A stretch of DNA of 64,000 bases from Casuarius casuarius. Its lineage: Eukaryota; Chordata; Aves; Casuariiformes; Casuariidae. The DNA lies in assembly GCA_003342895.1 (NCBI GenBank), contig PTFA01000399.1, positions 199,501-263,500 of the forward strand. The letters run 5' to 3'. Positions 47,772 through 61,474 of the stretch are shown in pieces. Below the pieces are notes generated by a model that saw only the letters and a list, made by a program, of their open reading frames with translations, did no database searches and had not been told where the DNA came from. Every line of letters starts with the position of its first letter. Positions within the stretch are counted from its first letter, which is position 1. The position numbers were made by a program, and so were the translations under genes.

Positions 47772-48912
47772 GTAGGATTCTGTTTTATGCCTTTCTTGGC
47801 TGCTGCACTCTTAGCAGCTCTTTGACTTACCATACACGTTTAGGCAACATTCTCATAACTTTTTCCAATTAATACTAAAACACACCAGAAAACAAGAAGG
47901 GTTTGGCCCTGGAAAAAATGATTACAGAGTCTAAGCAGAACTATTAGCCATGCAATAAATGTGTATGATTTAAGCCTTCATGATGTACAAATGTTTATCT
48001 TCACTACATCAAAACTGCAGTCCCAAAATAACATAAAGCAAAAACCTAGAAACAGCTTTCTTGAGGGAAAAGGAAGGGAAAAACAGAGGCTGAAGACGGA
48101 ACTGTCTTTTCTAACTTTCAAAATGATAGGCTGAAAGGCTTTTTCATTAAAATAGCTGAATTCTAAAAAGTTCTAGGCAGACATTACTTTTTGTCAGCTA
48201 GAGGGCCTACTTCTCCACAACTGTAATTCTTTTTTTATTAACATTAAAGGGTCTTAATTTTTACCAAAATAGAGGGTCTACAGTATTTTGTTATACCCTC
48301 ATAATTTCCTGTATTTTTAAAAAATATTTTTAAACCATGGTGAGGTAAGAACAAAGACTCCTGATTTTTCTTCCAACTTTCTGTATACAAAAGTTCTTTT
48401 ACAGTAAGGGTTTTCAAGAGCCAACTGAAAAGTTTACAGCAAGGACATGAGAGAGTTCAGAGATAATGCGCTGTTTTACGCTTGTGTTATGTTCATGCAG
48501 TCTGAAGCAGCACATATGTTGAACTTATGTCCTGTAAAATGTTCACTATAAAAAACAAAGAAATCCATACACATTTGTTTTATTATAACGAATGGCAAAA
48601 GTCAAGATATGTAGTCATTGATTCCAAATGTAGGGGCTACTGCCTAAAATAGAAATCCAGCATCATTGATGAAATCCTTTTTCTGGAGAAAAGATCAGAT
48701 ATTATTTACATCAATCTAACTGTGCATTTTCAGTCTATTTTGTAAAGAAGCTGAAAACTGTATCTCAGATTTCATGCCTGTATAACAAACTATTTTTATC
48801 TGATTGCCTTTGATAGTAAGATGTTTTATCATCTGTGATCCATTTAATATTTAAAATATTTTTTTTTAGAATTATCAGTTGGCATTAAAGGACAGTAATT
48901 TCTTCCTTTCAG

Positions 48913-49016
48913 TGACTGACCAACAGCAGGAGAAAAAGGCAGAGACTAAAATGGACACAACAAGTGTTAGAGAAGCTAAAGACCTTCCTGAAGAAGTTTA
49001 TCAGAAGTGGAAATAG
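48913..49016 (+). CDS. Candidate terminal coding exon, plus strand
   Basis: A strong 3' splice site (TTTCTTCCTTTCAG) opens a segment with a single open frame of 33 codons ending in TAG at 49,014-49,016. The other two frames close at once. The peptide is hydrophilic and protein-like: TDQQQEKKAETKMDTTS, then VREAKDLPEEVYQKWK at the C-terminus. A canonical poly(A) signal AATAAA follows at 49,085-49,090, about 70 nt after the stop. The exon must be entered in phase 1, which the candidate at 47,723 supplies. The family is not recognised. Purine-rich composition and short length leave chance as a real alternative. Confidence 0.35.
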
Positions 49017-49084
49017 ACGGATATTTTGTGAGAAGCAAAACACAAACTTCACAAGAAACAAAAAATGAGAGATCCTACCACAAA

Positions 49085-49090
49085 AATAAA
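49085..49090 (+). terminator. Possible poly(A) signal AATAAA
   Basis: A canonical hexamer 68 nt after the TAG of the candidate terminal exon at 48,913-49,016. In AT-rich DNA the hexamer is common, so it supports that exon only weakly. Confidence 0.25.
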
Positions 49091-49119
49091 AAGGAGACAG
49101 TGAGCATAAGATCTCATTT

Positions 49120-52100
49120 TAATCATGGTATAGACCTAGTACACTGAAAAATACTCTGGTGAAGGCCCTAAACTAGAATTTTATGGTGAGCAAGGTGTAC
49201 CACGCAATCACCAGAGCCTAGGAGCTTTCCAGCAGTAGTAGATGCTGAAGTTAATCAGCATTTGAACCCTCGCTGCCAGGCATCCCACCAGAGCCTCTCC
49301 AACGTAAAGCTCTCCAAATGCTTTTACTACGATATTAATATAGGTGGTTGTTTGCTTAAACGAATCTGAAATTGCGTTTTGTTTGGCTAAAAAGGAACAA
49401 ACTATTAACTACACAAAAATACACAATTACTTCGAGGTACCTTGAGACATCAGTGCTACTGCTGTCAGGAGTCCACTAGCGCTGGCTGCGACGCATCCTA
49501 TGGCTCAGCTGTTTCCACCTGCTCGGGCTCTCTGCCTGGGGCTCTCAGAGCTGCTTGTAATTTTTCCCTCATGGAATTTGGATCAAGTGTTGCCTGCTTC
49601 CCTGCCGAATGCATCTGTGCGCATTGAGGGCTTGATACAACCACAGGAGCAATATCTCAGGATACCACTGCTGTGTGTGACCATTGTTTCTCACTATAGA
49701 AATGCAGCACACATTTCTGGAAGGTGGTGGCCCCAAACCCAGTCACATTTAGCTTTTTATTTTACACTCTTCCACTTGATATACTGGGAATTCCCAAATC
49801 TTTGGCATGTTTTTTCTTGCAGTGCAGGCATTCTCATTTTCATTTATTGTCCACTGAAGAAAATACCACAGTGAAACCCTGTATTTCAGCAGTGCTACAT
49901 TGTGTTTGGTGAGCTGAACATGACTATGCACTCTTTTTGCTATGTTTGTTATTCTGATGTCAATCTTCAGTATACCATTAGATTGGAGATAACGAAGACT
50001 ATCTTTAATACTTTACAATAAATGTTCTCAAACATCTGGCAAGTACCTGCAAGAAACATTCCATAGCCATCTGACAGATATAGGTGTACAGTAAGGTCTC
50101 TCTCTTTTTTTTTTAAAAAAAACACAATAATTCTAAAAGATGGTATCAACTTCAATTCTCCTTTTTTTGTAAAATTTTCTGGCTTTCACACTTGCTTGCT
50201 CAGACAAGCATCACTCCAATTTCCCACGCTTGTCATCACATAGTGACCCAAGTCCTGTAGGTCTGCTGCATCTGTTGAACTGTAACCATCTGGGCTCATG
50301 TTCTAGGCTTAGGCATCCATAACCTAACAATATTTAGCCCATCTCTTTCCATGTAGAAATTTATCTGACATTTTCTGAATTGTTTCTCTACTAACCTGAG
50401 GAGTTGGTAGTAAAGGTTTTCCTTTCAGATTAATCATCTGCAAATTCTCTTCAAAGTTATGCTAAAGTATCCCACTTCTCTGTTAGCTTGAAGACAGCAT
50501 ACAGATGATATTGTGTGTGCTCTCTCTCTGAAAATTGTGAACGATTACATGGGGTTTGTGACAAAAGCTACTTCCTGCCTTTTCTGAAATCATTTCTCAG
50601 AATGGTGACATCAGGGCAATCGCGTGGTACATTGTCAAGTGTACTGACACTATCAGTTGTGAGGTTTCTTCCAGCAAGAAGAACCTGGGAAAGAGCAGGT
50701 CTTCATGTCACCGCACNGTACCGCTCTTGTCAGATGGTAATTCAGATCCCCGCCCTTTCAAGTCCTTTGCTTCTCATAGTGTCATCAAGTGATCTGTGGG
50801 TGCTTTAAATTTATGTCTCACAGCCACAGCAGGATCTTTGCTTTTATGGAGCCAATAAGCACTTTCTTGCCTATAATGGAATACTTTCTCTCAAAAGTAA
50901 TTTCTCTAGAAAACAAGTAAAATGATTCTCCTAGAATTGTTATGATTTTTGGTGAAAACAATTCCTAGTCACAACTATGGTTAACATTGAATCAAACAGT
51001 GTAAGATCCAAGATGATTATGCTCAAAGTTTTTTCTTGGAAACTAGCTGACAGTTGTCTGGGATAGGCATGTGTGTCCATGAAGAGCTGCTCTTAGTTTT
51101 AAAGCAGTGTACTTGGAATACAGTTTCCAGTCAATATATTAGATATAAAGAAGTTTTCTGTGAATCTTCATGGAAATTCATAAAACAAATACTATTGCAG
51201 GAAATCATTTGGTCCAGGTTCTACTCGTATTTGAGACCCTATTCTCTGCTTCCCCTTCCCTTTCCCCTTCAAGGAAGGCATACCTGTCTCTCTGGATATT
51301 TGGACTACATTTTGTTTCAGCCTAGTTGTACTAATGCCACTGTATGTTTCTCATGAGCTCCAACAGTCTTTCCAAGCATGTCATCCAGATAAAGGGTTAG
51401 GCTGCTCAAAGAGAATCATGGATATGAGTCTTTGAAAAGTACTGATTACAAAATACATGACTGCATAGCATTTTTTTTCACTTATTGGGCTAATTATTCT
51501 GTAAGGTTCTTGCATAAAACAAGCCAGAATTCCATTATCCCTGCATAGAGTTAAATGCAGGCGCACATTCAATACTACCCTATAGGATTAATAGTTTACT
51601 ACTACCAAATGCCTACGGCTGCAAGTATTCATTTTCAAAACAGTACTGCTCTCCTGGAAACATCACATATATACTTTAGTTAGGTCTGTGTGATAATGCT
51701 GGAAGAAAAAGGTTTGCATTTCTCTGGTAGGATAATAATCATTTGCACTTGCGTAGGTTCTCACCAACATTATAGTTTTCCTTGTATGTTATGGGTTTCC
51801 CAGTGCTGTAGCTTTGCAAACATTGCATCATTGCCAGTTACCTTAGCCTGTGCTCTGACCCCAAACTTTTCAGATTACAGCCAAGCAGCAACAGTACAGC
51901 AGGTCTGATGCGAGCAATAAGTACTCCCTAATGCGTGGTGTTACTACAATCACATCATATACCATATTCTGTATCTTCCAAACTTGCATGGGAGAATCGG
52001 CTTCCTTGGAACAGTTTTGCAGACTAGGCCTGTGTTGTCAAAACTTGTAGCATTCAGCTAAGGCAAGTCCTTTAGACAAGGGAAGGAAAAAATGAACATT

Positions 52101-54870
52101 AATGCAACATCTGCAAAGGAGGAGTACGGAATACATGCTGGTTTCTGCTCCAAGACAATGTAAAAACAGCAATACTCATTTCTCAAAAAGCTGTGTTGCA
52201 AATTACAGGTTCACTGTTTTCAAACACTGATCCAAGTCCTATAGGGAATTGTAGGCTTGATTCGGAGCTGCAGAAACAGTATGTACTGACGTGGGAGACA
52301 GAGATTTCTTTACCACCAGTTTGCCATGCCCAATGGAAACGTGTGTCAACTTCTGGTGATTTAAAGGACTGCACAGGAAAAAGATTGTAACAACCCAGCA
52401 TGGCCCCAGGGGCAAGATACAACAAGAAGCTACACACATTCAGGAGTGTCTGTTTTCTGCTTTCACTTCAGAACAAATAAGCAGTGCCCTCTACTGTCCA
52501 GCACCAATACTACATTACAACATACACCTCTTTTCACTGTCGAGGTTTGCAGAGGGAAAATAATAAACCAGTCCAAGGTCATAGACTTTCTTTTCCCCTG
52601 TCTCATAATTCAGCTACTTTGTTCCAGGGAGTCAGATTTTCCTGTGAAATAGTAAAGGTGTTCTTTTGCCTGATTTGACCAATATTGTCAGAGCATGCCA
52701 CAAACCTTAGTATTTTTGATGTCATAACCTCATTTGAACTTAGTGTGAAATATATCTATTTGGCCCTTGTCCAAAATTTTTCAACTTTTAAGTGATTNCC
52801 ATGTATCTTAAAAAACAAAAAATTATAACAATATTTAATGACTGATAACACCATCCCAAATCCAGGAATCACTGTCCTGATCTCTTTGAACTAAATACGG
52901 TTTCATGTAAAAAGCTTCCCCTTGGTAGTGTAGTAAGTAGAAGCAGCTAGGAGTATGACTCTGAGCCACATTGTAATAGCAACCTTAATTATTTTCTCTG
53001 GCATCCTATCCTCAGCAACACTTCTGGCAATCATAATCCAAAGTTGTGATTCTTTTTTTGTTTTGATCAGACCAACACGCACAACTGTTCTGGATTTAGG
53101 TCCGTATCAATGTCCACTTATCAAGTGGCCAACAGAGTGTGGATACGAGCATCGGATCCCTACCTCACTCAGTCTGTGTTTGGAGTGCAGATAAGAGATT
53201 TGTGACTAGGAAGTCATCTCTGTGCTTCTGGCATGATTTGGCAGGGCCTGTATGACAACGATGCTAATCTGTATATGGTTGGTGTCTACTTAGACATCTG
53301 TCTTCTCCATAAGTATGAAAACTTTTTTTGCATCTGTATTTAGGCCAAAGTCTGTTTTTCTCCTTTAATACGTGGATCTGAAGTGTTTGTTATTATTCTT
53401 AACACAGGAACATGTAGTCTACAGTTTTCTCTCCATAATTTTACAATAGTTTTGTCAACATCTTCATTAAAAATATTCATGGCAACTTAATTTTATGTTT
53501 ATTGCCATAGTATCTCACAAGTGAGGCTCCTTAATCTTCAGTTACATAGTTCTTAACACTTTTTTTACCCATTTCAGTCGACAGCTTTGCATAGCATGAT
53601 TAGGTGCTGCTTTGGGTAAATAATTAGCACTAATTAGGAACACATTTCTCTGCATTGCCTGGTGCTTCATCGAATCTTCAGTCATCTTCCCCGTCGGGTA
53701 GACACCTCTTTACGATGATCTCTTTGTTCTTCCTGCTATATTAATTTCACCGTATATATTGTTTCTGTTATCTGAAGGCTTGTACTTTTGCTTGTCTGCA
53801 TTCAGGCTGTCTATTTTTACTCTCTCCAAAGGTGTTCAAAGACTATAGTCACTTCTCCCCCGTCTTAACTTGATCAAACTGTCAGTACCTCCTACACTAT
53901 ATAGATTTTCTAGTGAAACATCTCAGGTGCCAACTGCACCCTTGTGCAAGAACAAACAGCATCTACCTGAGGATTAGAAAGAATGAAACTGCATACTGTG
54001 TTCCTTTCAAAGTCACTGATAGAAACCTGCTGACAATTTTGGTATAACAAAATATTTAGTATCAACCCAGAATTTCTTCTGGTTGGTAGTATAAGAAAAG
54101 GAGCATTTTATGCCATATATATCTTGTTCTTGTAGATGTGTGTGTAAATGAAGGCTTTTATCTCTTTTTCCAAAATGTGTCTCATCTTTGCAGAAGACCT
54201 CCCCCAGATGACCTCATAGATCAAATATATCTTGAGGGTCTGGTTCTTCAAGTGTGATTTCACAAACTATTTTATTTGAATTTAGGATCTCTAAAGAGAT
54301 AATTTGCCTTAATTGGTCAGATTATCCCAATTAATCTCATTTACACAGTAATGGATGGGCTTGAATCATTGAGAAAGAGAAAAGTCATATTAAACAAAAC
54401 TTAAGGTCAGAATTTTAGATGCAATTTTGTAGATAAAAAATAAATGCAACACAAAACAATCCCTAGATTATATTGAACAAGACTCTTCTAAACGGCTCAG
54501 CATTTCTTACCTAAAATTCCCTCAGTATGTCCCATCTTCAGATGACTGGGCATTTTCACAGAATCATGCTGCCTTCCTTAAACCACTAATGGCTTGCTTT
54601 TTCTATTCAGTACATCTAGAACTAGAAATATATCTGGAGGTAATATTGAAAAAGTGTGATCACTGGGTTTATACTGTGGTTTCCTGTGTTCTCTCTTCTA
54701 TTTTGAATAATCCTTTACATCTTAGTTGTCTATTTGTCAGCTGAACTGAGCATTAAGCTGATGCTTTCAGAGTGCTACCCACAATAACTCAGTGGAAATT
54801 TCAGTGGTAATAACTTCGGGTCCATCACTGTGTATGTACAGTCAGGCTTATGTTTCCTCATTTACAGTAA
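49120..54870. other. Non-coding DNA, nothing specific recognised
   Basis: About 5.7 kb with only short, mutually overlapping open frames (largest 124 codons at 49,500-49,874). None has a domain or splice context that I can support. A pyrimidine run lies at about 51,247-51,271. Single ambiguous bases lie near 50,717 and 52,798. Confidence 0.4.
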
Positions 54871-54879
54871 TGTTCATTT

Positions 54880-55275
54880 ATCAGTATTTCATCTGTCATT
54901 TTACCACTGTCATTCGTGAGATCTTCTGAAACTTTGTCACCTTTGTTATTCCTTTTCCTAGCTCACTTATGAGTACATTGAACAACACAGATCTCTGCAC
55001 AGATTCTTACTGTCCTCCTCCTGCTTTAAAAATTGACAGCTTATCCTCTATTTCCTATCTGTTAGCCAGTTATTAATCCATAATAGGGCTTCCTTTTTAT
55101 CTCATGACAGATTAATTTAACAGGCTGCGGTGAAATTTTTGAAAATGAAAGTCCACTATACCAACAGCTTCAGTTATTCCACGATTTTCATTTACTCCGT
55201 CAAAGTCTATCAGATTTGTGAAGTTTGACTTCTCATTACGAAAGCCATCTTCTCACAATTTCTGCTTAGGCTGCA
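54880..55275 (-). mobile_element. Antisense CR1/L3-type LINE fragment
   Basis: The plus strand shows the complement of the ORF2 reverse-transcriptase region: 'tatgagtacattgaacaaca', 'tgttagccagttattaatcc', 'ataatagggcttccttttta', 'tctcatgacagattaattta', 'ttgaaaatgaaagtccacta', 'taccaacagcttcag', 'gtcaaagtctatcagatt', 'gacttctcattacgaaagcc'. The order matches the family on the minus strand and covers a segment next to that of the fragment at 10.06-10.50 kb. It has many substitutions. Confidence 0.75.
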
Positions 55276-55279
55276 AACC

Positions 55280-57180
55280 TGGGCATACCTTGCTGGCACT
55301 AGCAATTTTTCAGCTGTGAGGGTCTGCTCTGGTTTGTGATATTTATGGCAGAACAAGCTCAGTGCCCTGTTCCTTATCAACTGGTATCCAGTTGCCTTTC
55401 TTCCATGTGTCTCTCTTCTCCCTCAGGCCACAGTGTCAGAGAAATGTAAAGCCTGCAAAATATTCACACTGAATGGGGTGGGGGGATGTTCCACTGCTTG
55501 GCAAATTCTAATTGCTTTATTTCTGATTATCTTTAAGGTTTTTTCCCAAACACAATCACAATCCAGGCTCTTGATCCTACAGCATTGCAAAACTACACTT
55601 CCACATCAGACAGATCACACATTCCTCAGTATTTCTCATATGCTATATCTTTTTATGAATCTATTTGTTTTAAACTTAAGTTTTCACTTGGCTCAGGCAG
55701 AAAATCATTTAATACAGTGCCTTCTTACTAAANGGGCAGCCATTGCTTGCAAATACAGACTGAAAAATTATTAAAGTGATCCTATTGTCCTCATCTTTTG
55801 TGATTTCTTCCCTTCCCACTCCCCTCCCCCAAGCATCAACAAAGTACTCATGGGCAATTTGGATCATGCTTAATTCTGCATAGCTAGTGAGCCTCCTTTG
55901 TCCAAAACAGGTGCTGCTCATGATTCAGAGGCTTTTTGGAATACATTACTCCCTGAACCAATCACAACCTATTTTCATGGCACCTAATGTGAAAGGTGGA
56001 CAGCCAGTGGCTCAGTGGCACATGTATAACCTAGCAGGAAGCAGCTGAAGAGAGCAGACAGTCTCTAATATTGTATGCNGCATCTTTAGAGAGAGGCTGA
56101 AGATTTTTGGTGGCTATAAGCAACAGATTTATACCACAGTCTTTTTGCTGCAAGGACAGAGCACAGTAAGAAGGCCTAACTAAGGGAAATTAAGTTTGGA
56201 AGTGTGGTATTCTGGTAGTACTGTGTGTATAAATGATGCATGAATTATGAAATTTGACAGCTAGAACACAAAAAAGTAGCAAAAGTATTACATACAATGG
56301 AGATAGATGGTTTAAAAGTAAGTTCATTGAAAAACAACTCTCTTTCTGCCTTAGTATATAACTTTGGATATCTTATGAGGAATGGAGACATCACACCTTA
56401 GGAGCTAGTGACCTATTAAAATTGTCCACAGCAACCCAAAATGGAAAGCTGGTCTTGACTGGGTACTGCAGATAACTTGTGTTTCTTGACTGTTGGGTCT
56501 ATTTTCTGCAGTCTCAGTCTTGTAGTGGACTTCTCACTATTAGGAAGCTCCATGGAAAACTGGATATTTTCTATGGCCAGATGATGTTACAAATTTCTGA
56601 CCTTTCATAACAATGCACTCTCTGGACAGGCACAGTTCAGGTGAAGATGCTGTTCCAAAATTGCCAAGCTATGAGGTGTTGATTTGAGACGTTAGCTATC
56701 AATCCTCCAAACTGTTTGTGGCCTAGGCAGCCACTTCCATCTAGTTATCAGCTGTGAGAGGTACTAATGTGAGAACAGTAGAAAAAACATTACTTTCTCA
56801 GAGAAATGAGTTTTGCATACCTGACTCCGTGACAGCCATTATGGAGAAAGTGTAGCTAACTCCTCAGGAATAGTTAATTAATTGAGGAATATAACAAGGC
56901 GGGCACATGGGTAAAAGAATAAATTGCCTAGAAAGATTGCTCTTATGGAGCTGAACGGCAGCAGAAAGCTCCTGAAGAAAGGAGACCGGAACCTTACAAA
57001 GATGGCTGAGAGGAAAAGGGACAGGGATAACACATTCAAATCATCACAACTGAATTTCTGAAGAGTGAATCTTTTTAATCTTTAAAGAGAAGAATTAAAC
57101 TAAAATATTAAAATTCTGTAAAATAAGTTTTTTCTAATAACCCGTTCTCATTTTTGTATAATAGCCAAACACAAATTCTG
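55280..57180. other. Non-coding DNA
   Basis: No exon is supported. A segment at about 56,790-57,010 has a YY1-like GCCATTATGG and several purine-rich words, without further structure. Ambiguous bases lie near 55,733 and 56,080. Confidence 0.4.

Positions 57181-57184
<4 letters not shown>

Positions 57185-57214
<30 letters not shown>
57185..57214. repeat. (TG)15 microsatellite
   Basis: Fifteen uninterrupted TG units. Confidence 0.95.
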
Positions 57215-57216
<2 letters not shown>

Positions 57217-57219
57217 GTA

Positions 57220-60200
57220 TCTTTAAATAAACAGTTGCTAAACTGAAAAGGGCCAGATACTTTATAGCTAAGTATCTCAAGATTTATCTACTTAAGTCAC
57301 ACTAAACATTAGTATCTGTTTTCCTTTAAATTAGGCAGTCATTACCACCTTTATGATTCTATTAAGGAGTAGCAGCTTCAGCTCTCTAAATTACAACTAT
57401 ACATGCCCTTACATTTTTATTTAAAATGGGAAAGAGCCCCAGTGATTTCAAACACAATGGATGGAGGGCTTCATTTCTAGAGTTTCAATGGAATAATTCC
57501 ATTCTAGACATTATTGAACCATTTGCTTCATCTTGCTAAAGCCTCAAAGTAATTTAACTATAGGCATAGCATAAAGTAAATATTAAAGAGTGATGTCAGA
57601 AAACTTTGTAGGAACAATGAAAGAGCTGAAACTGTGANGATATCATTTTTAATCTTTAAGAAATCTAAAAAAGCAGCTGAGCTGGGCTTTTTTCTTGTAT
57701 CAGTTATTTTCACGTGAACCTTAGTTTATTAACATCAAAAATAGCTGAGCAATGTGATTTTGAATATTTAAGTAAAGTTTGGTAAGAGAGTTAGGGAAAA
57801 TACAAGGTAATGCACTGTAAATACTTAAATATGATTGAAAAAAACTTACGTTTTCTTCATGTAATAATGTTCCTATTAAATCAACTTATTTATAGGGTAA
57901 CTGTCTTATGAAATCATGTTAATCACATGCCAAATTAACATGGACAGTTGGAATATATTTTACTAGACAAGATTTGTCATTTTTTTCCCATCTGAGGTGC
58001 CAAAATCTGTCAGCATCATTTCATGCATTTAGAAAGATGTTCTTTCAGCTGTACATACATGTACAATACACTATAGGCATTGAAAGCAGGCATTTCAGAT
58101 TGACTTTTTCCTCTACAACAAACTAAGGATGTTTCCAATGCATACATTTAATCAAATGAGAAAAAGAACCAGCCTGAACTGGGTAAACATCGCCTTAGAA
58201 GCACACACTCATGAAAGGCAGCTAATATAATGAAGATCCTCGTAGGGAAAGATGGTTATAACAATTCTGTAAATTTACCCAGGTTTTCTTTTTGTGTGTG
58301 TATGTGTGTGTTTCTTTTCTTTTTCCTGCACTCCCATTATTTTCTCTGTTTCACTTGATGTTTGTACTTTGACTTTTTGATCTCTTCAGACATTAAAATA
58401 TGAGAAGAGACTAAAATTATTTAAGATTCAGCCATTAACCATACAGTTAGGTTTCACGGATTCTTGTCCTAGAAATGAAATGTTAGCTGTCTCTTGTCAG
58501 TTAGTCTTTGATGTTTTACACGCATACACAGAATAATAAAGATGTATTGATTGACTTCTGTTGAGGTTAACCTTAAGACTTGTTACACTGAGCAGTGAGT
58601 GCTGACTTAGTCAAGACAAGGAGGGAGAATCAATCTCTGATTTTCATCAAAATATCAAGACATTTCTAGATAGGAATTTATATTTATAAACATATATTAC
58701 CTATTTATAAACATATTTGGAACTCAGTTTGGTAATGAATGAAAATCGAAAGGTGGAAACTTAACATTTGTTTCTGACAATTCAAGGTAAGGAGCAAAAA
58801 TGCTCACATGCTAATGAATGACTTGCCAAGAATGAATGCAGTTTCAGGGAAACTGAATATTTGTGTGTTATGATTGTGCCAAAGCTTAGTTTTGGGGCCT
58901 TTCAAAGTGAAAAAAAGTGAAACTTCTCACTATAATTAACCATTTTCACATGCCCCAGTTTTCTACTGAGCTGTAAGATAACATACCCTATCAGAAAACA
59001 TCTACTACTTGAAATGAGAACAGGATTAGTCCTTTTTTTGCAAAATTGTTCTTATTTAAAAAAAAAACCCACATATATCTGTACAAGTAAGCTAAACTAA
59101 CCACTTTTTGAAGGTCATTCTAGGTCTAATAATAAAAAAAAGAAAAACTACAGGCTGGGCTTCTCTCCAATTATTTCATTCACCATATACACTGCAAGCA
59201 GTTCTTTTCTTTTGAATGTTTCCCCAATGTATAAGCTTCTGCAAGCAAGTCTGAAGAGTCAGGAGAAATGAAAAAGAGCTAATCATCTTTAGAGCTCTTA
59301 AAGGACTTTACTATGCACATAAGTAAGAATAAATATTTTGTAGGCTTCTAAAAAAACTAAAGTCACTACCAGAAATCTTATATTTCTATCTGTTTTACAA
59401 AGTCTTCCTTCTTCAGGAGACATAATGAAGTCAATAAGTTATTAATAATTCTCCAAATGCAAATTTGTAGTGGTTGGGCACCTAGGTCAGGATCCTATCT
59501 TTGGAGATCTCAGCTCAGGGGAGAAGTTCAATCAGATCTCCCATCTATTTGATGATGTTTGTTGATTGTTTCACTAAAAAAGTGGGTTTTATCTTTTTTT
59601 TAATCTTTTCTGCTTTATGAATAACTAACTTTTTCAACCTAGCCTGTTTGAATTTAAGTTTCCCAAAATATAATTGTTTCCCCTAATGATCTTTTAGGAA
59701 CCCTTTATGGGATACCTAGCTGCATGCTATTTCAGGTGACAGGGAAAGGGTATCTAGCACTCAGGTTCTCCCCTGTCTAATATTTTTGCCTCTGAACCAT
59801 ATGGAAATAAATTTTCTATCTTTTTTCCCAAACTCATAGGTATCTTGAAGAGGCTTACGTGACTGTCCTGGTCACCTTGTCACAGTAAACATCAGGGGAA
59901 CAACTAAATCTATCTAGACAAAGTAATAAATGTCACCATAGCATTTAACTGGGACTGTGAGTAAGTGTTTGCTGATGAGCAGATGGAAGAAATCTTCTAC
60001 CTGGCACTACCACACTTTTTTGACAGTCACAGAAGCCTGCTTGGCACATATTTCTTATTTACTGTGAGTGGATTTCTCTTACTGTCCTGCTGGATGATTA
60101 TGCTGTGGGAAACAGAGTAGAAATTATCAGGGATATCTAGACCTAAACGGATGATAATCAGTGACTGCAAAAAAGATAGAGCAGAGGGAAAAAAGATAAA

Positions 60201-61270
60201 AAGAATTCATTGTAAAAATGTAATTCTACAATGTCTCAGTTTCCTGAGATAGGAGTAAAGGATGGTATAAGGAGAAACAAACATACTGTTTGCCGAAAAC
60301 TTGTGTATTTAGAATTTTTATCCCTTATATCCAGATTTTAAACTGTAGATAAATTGTGTTTGGAGCTAGAAATGTTTGTCCTGAAGACCACAACTACTAG
60401 TACGTATCTTAAAGTATATGTATGTATGTGTTGAAAAGAATAATCAGAGACAACTGAAGGGTACATCACATCCAGATACAACACTTTCACTTCTGGAGTC
60501 GACTGCTCCATGAATACTTAGATCTCCGAATAGGGCACTCTTCTGAATCATCCTTCTTTTAGAAAATTTCTCCTTGGTCTACAGATCTATCCCGGTTACC
60601 AGTACCATGTAGCTAGGATGCACCTTTCCATCCACCCTATCCAAAGTCTTATCTTGGAAAAATGTAAAATTTGAGTGAATTTGCACTTTCTGCTAACTTG
60701 AATATAATAGCATTAAGAGAAGCATACATTCTTTTCAGATCTAATCCTTGAACAGCAGTGAGGCTAGAATATTTCTAAATATCTAACATATGCTCCCACT
60801 TTACAGTGGAGAGAATTGAATTATGAGAACCCTTATGACAATTTTCAGACAAAGCAGGTCAGTCTGTTCATTAGCCACAGAGTTAATAAAATAATATTCC
60901 ATGAACCACTCCAGTTACTTCACTTGCCACTACTGCTGAGGAACAGGCTAGAGGACCAGGGAGGAGAAAAACATAATCTAATGTAAAGAACCTGAAAGAA
61001 ATTGCTTGCTTCCTTTATTCAGCCATCTGCTAAAAACAACAACGTAGGGGATCTAACAGGAACTTCACTTTCCTCTTCCCGTTGGAAAGACAGGTTGGGT
61101 AAGAGAAGACAATTTATTTTTTCCTTGAAAGTAGAGCTTGTATCTTCATAAGTCACAGTCTCCACACACTAGCTCTTTTATACTTTCTATAAAGGTCCTT
61201 CCAGGGTCTTCACCTCACAGTTTGCTGGTACAATGAGGATTTTTACAGGAATTTATCATCTCCCCTTTGG
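57220..61270. other. AT-rich non-coding DNA, repeat-poor
   Basis: About 4 kb holds no recognisable mobile element and no open frame of 60 codons or more. Short TG/TATG runs lie at about 58,294-58,312 and 60,417-60,432. The absence of repeats, together with motif-rich AT-rich text around 57,700-58,150, could reflect conserved non-coding sequence, but nothing specific can be named. Confidence 0.35.
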
Positions 61271-61278
61271 AACTATGA

Positions 61279-61474
61279 TTACAGATTTTTAATTGATTTA
61301 ATATGAATTCCTTTAAAATTCATGTCTACAAATGGTGACAGGTTTGAGAAGATATAACTTTTTTCAGTGGTGGGAAATATTAAAGAATCATTAAGAAAAT
61401 CCAGCTGATCTCTTGAGCAAAGGGACAGTACTCTAGTAGGGGAGTATGCTGATGCTTCTGCTATCCCAGGAGGA
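61279..61474 (-). CDS. Candidate terminal coding exon, minus strand
   Basis: On the minus strand ...TCGTCTATGCATCTAG opens 196 nt in one open frame to TAA at 61,279-61,281. The peptide starts PPGIAEASAYSPTRVLSLCS, includes RDQLDFLNDSLIFPTTEK, and ends in IKSIKNL. It enters in phase 2, which is exactly the phase in which the candidate exon at 61,980-62,118 leaves when read in its second open frame. The intervening intron would be 505 nt. No domain or family is recognised. Frame continuity across two introns is the main support; no conservation evidence is available. Confidence 0.3.

Noticed and set aside
47829..47873. Minus-strand segment with a good TTTTAG acceptor and a GTAAGT donor
   Set aside because: Stops occur in all frames, so it is treated as a decoy splice pair.
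11318..57638. Scattered single N bases
   Set aside because: These are isolated ambiguous calls from assembly, not biological features. They do not fall in the candidate exons.
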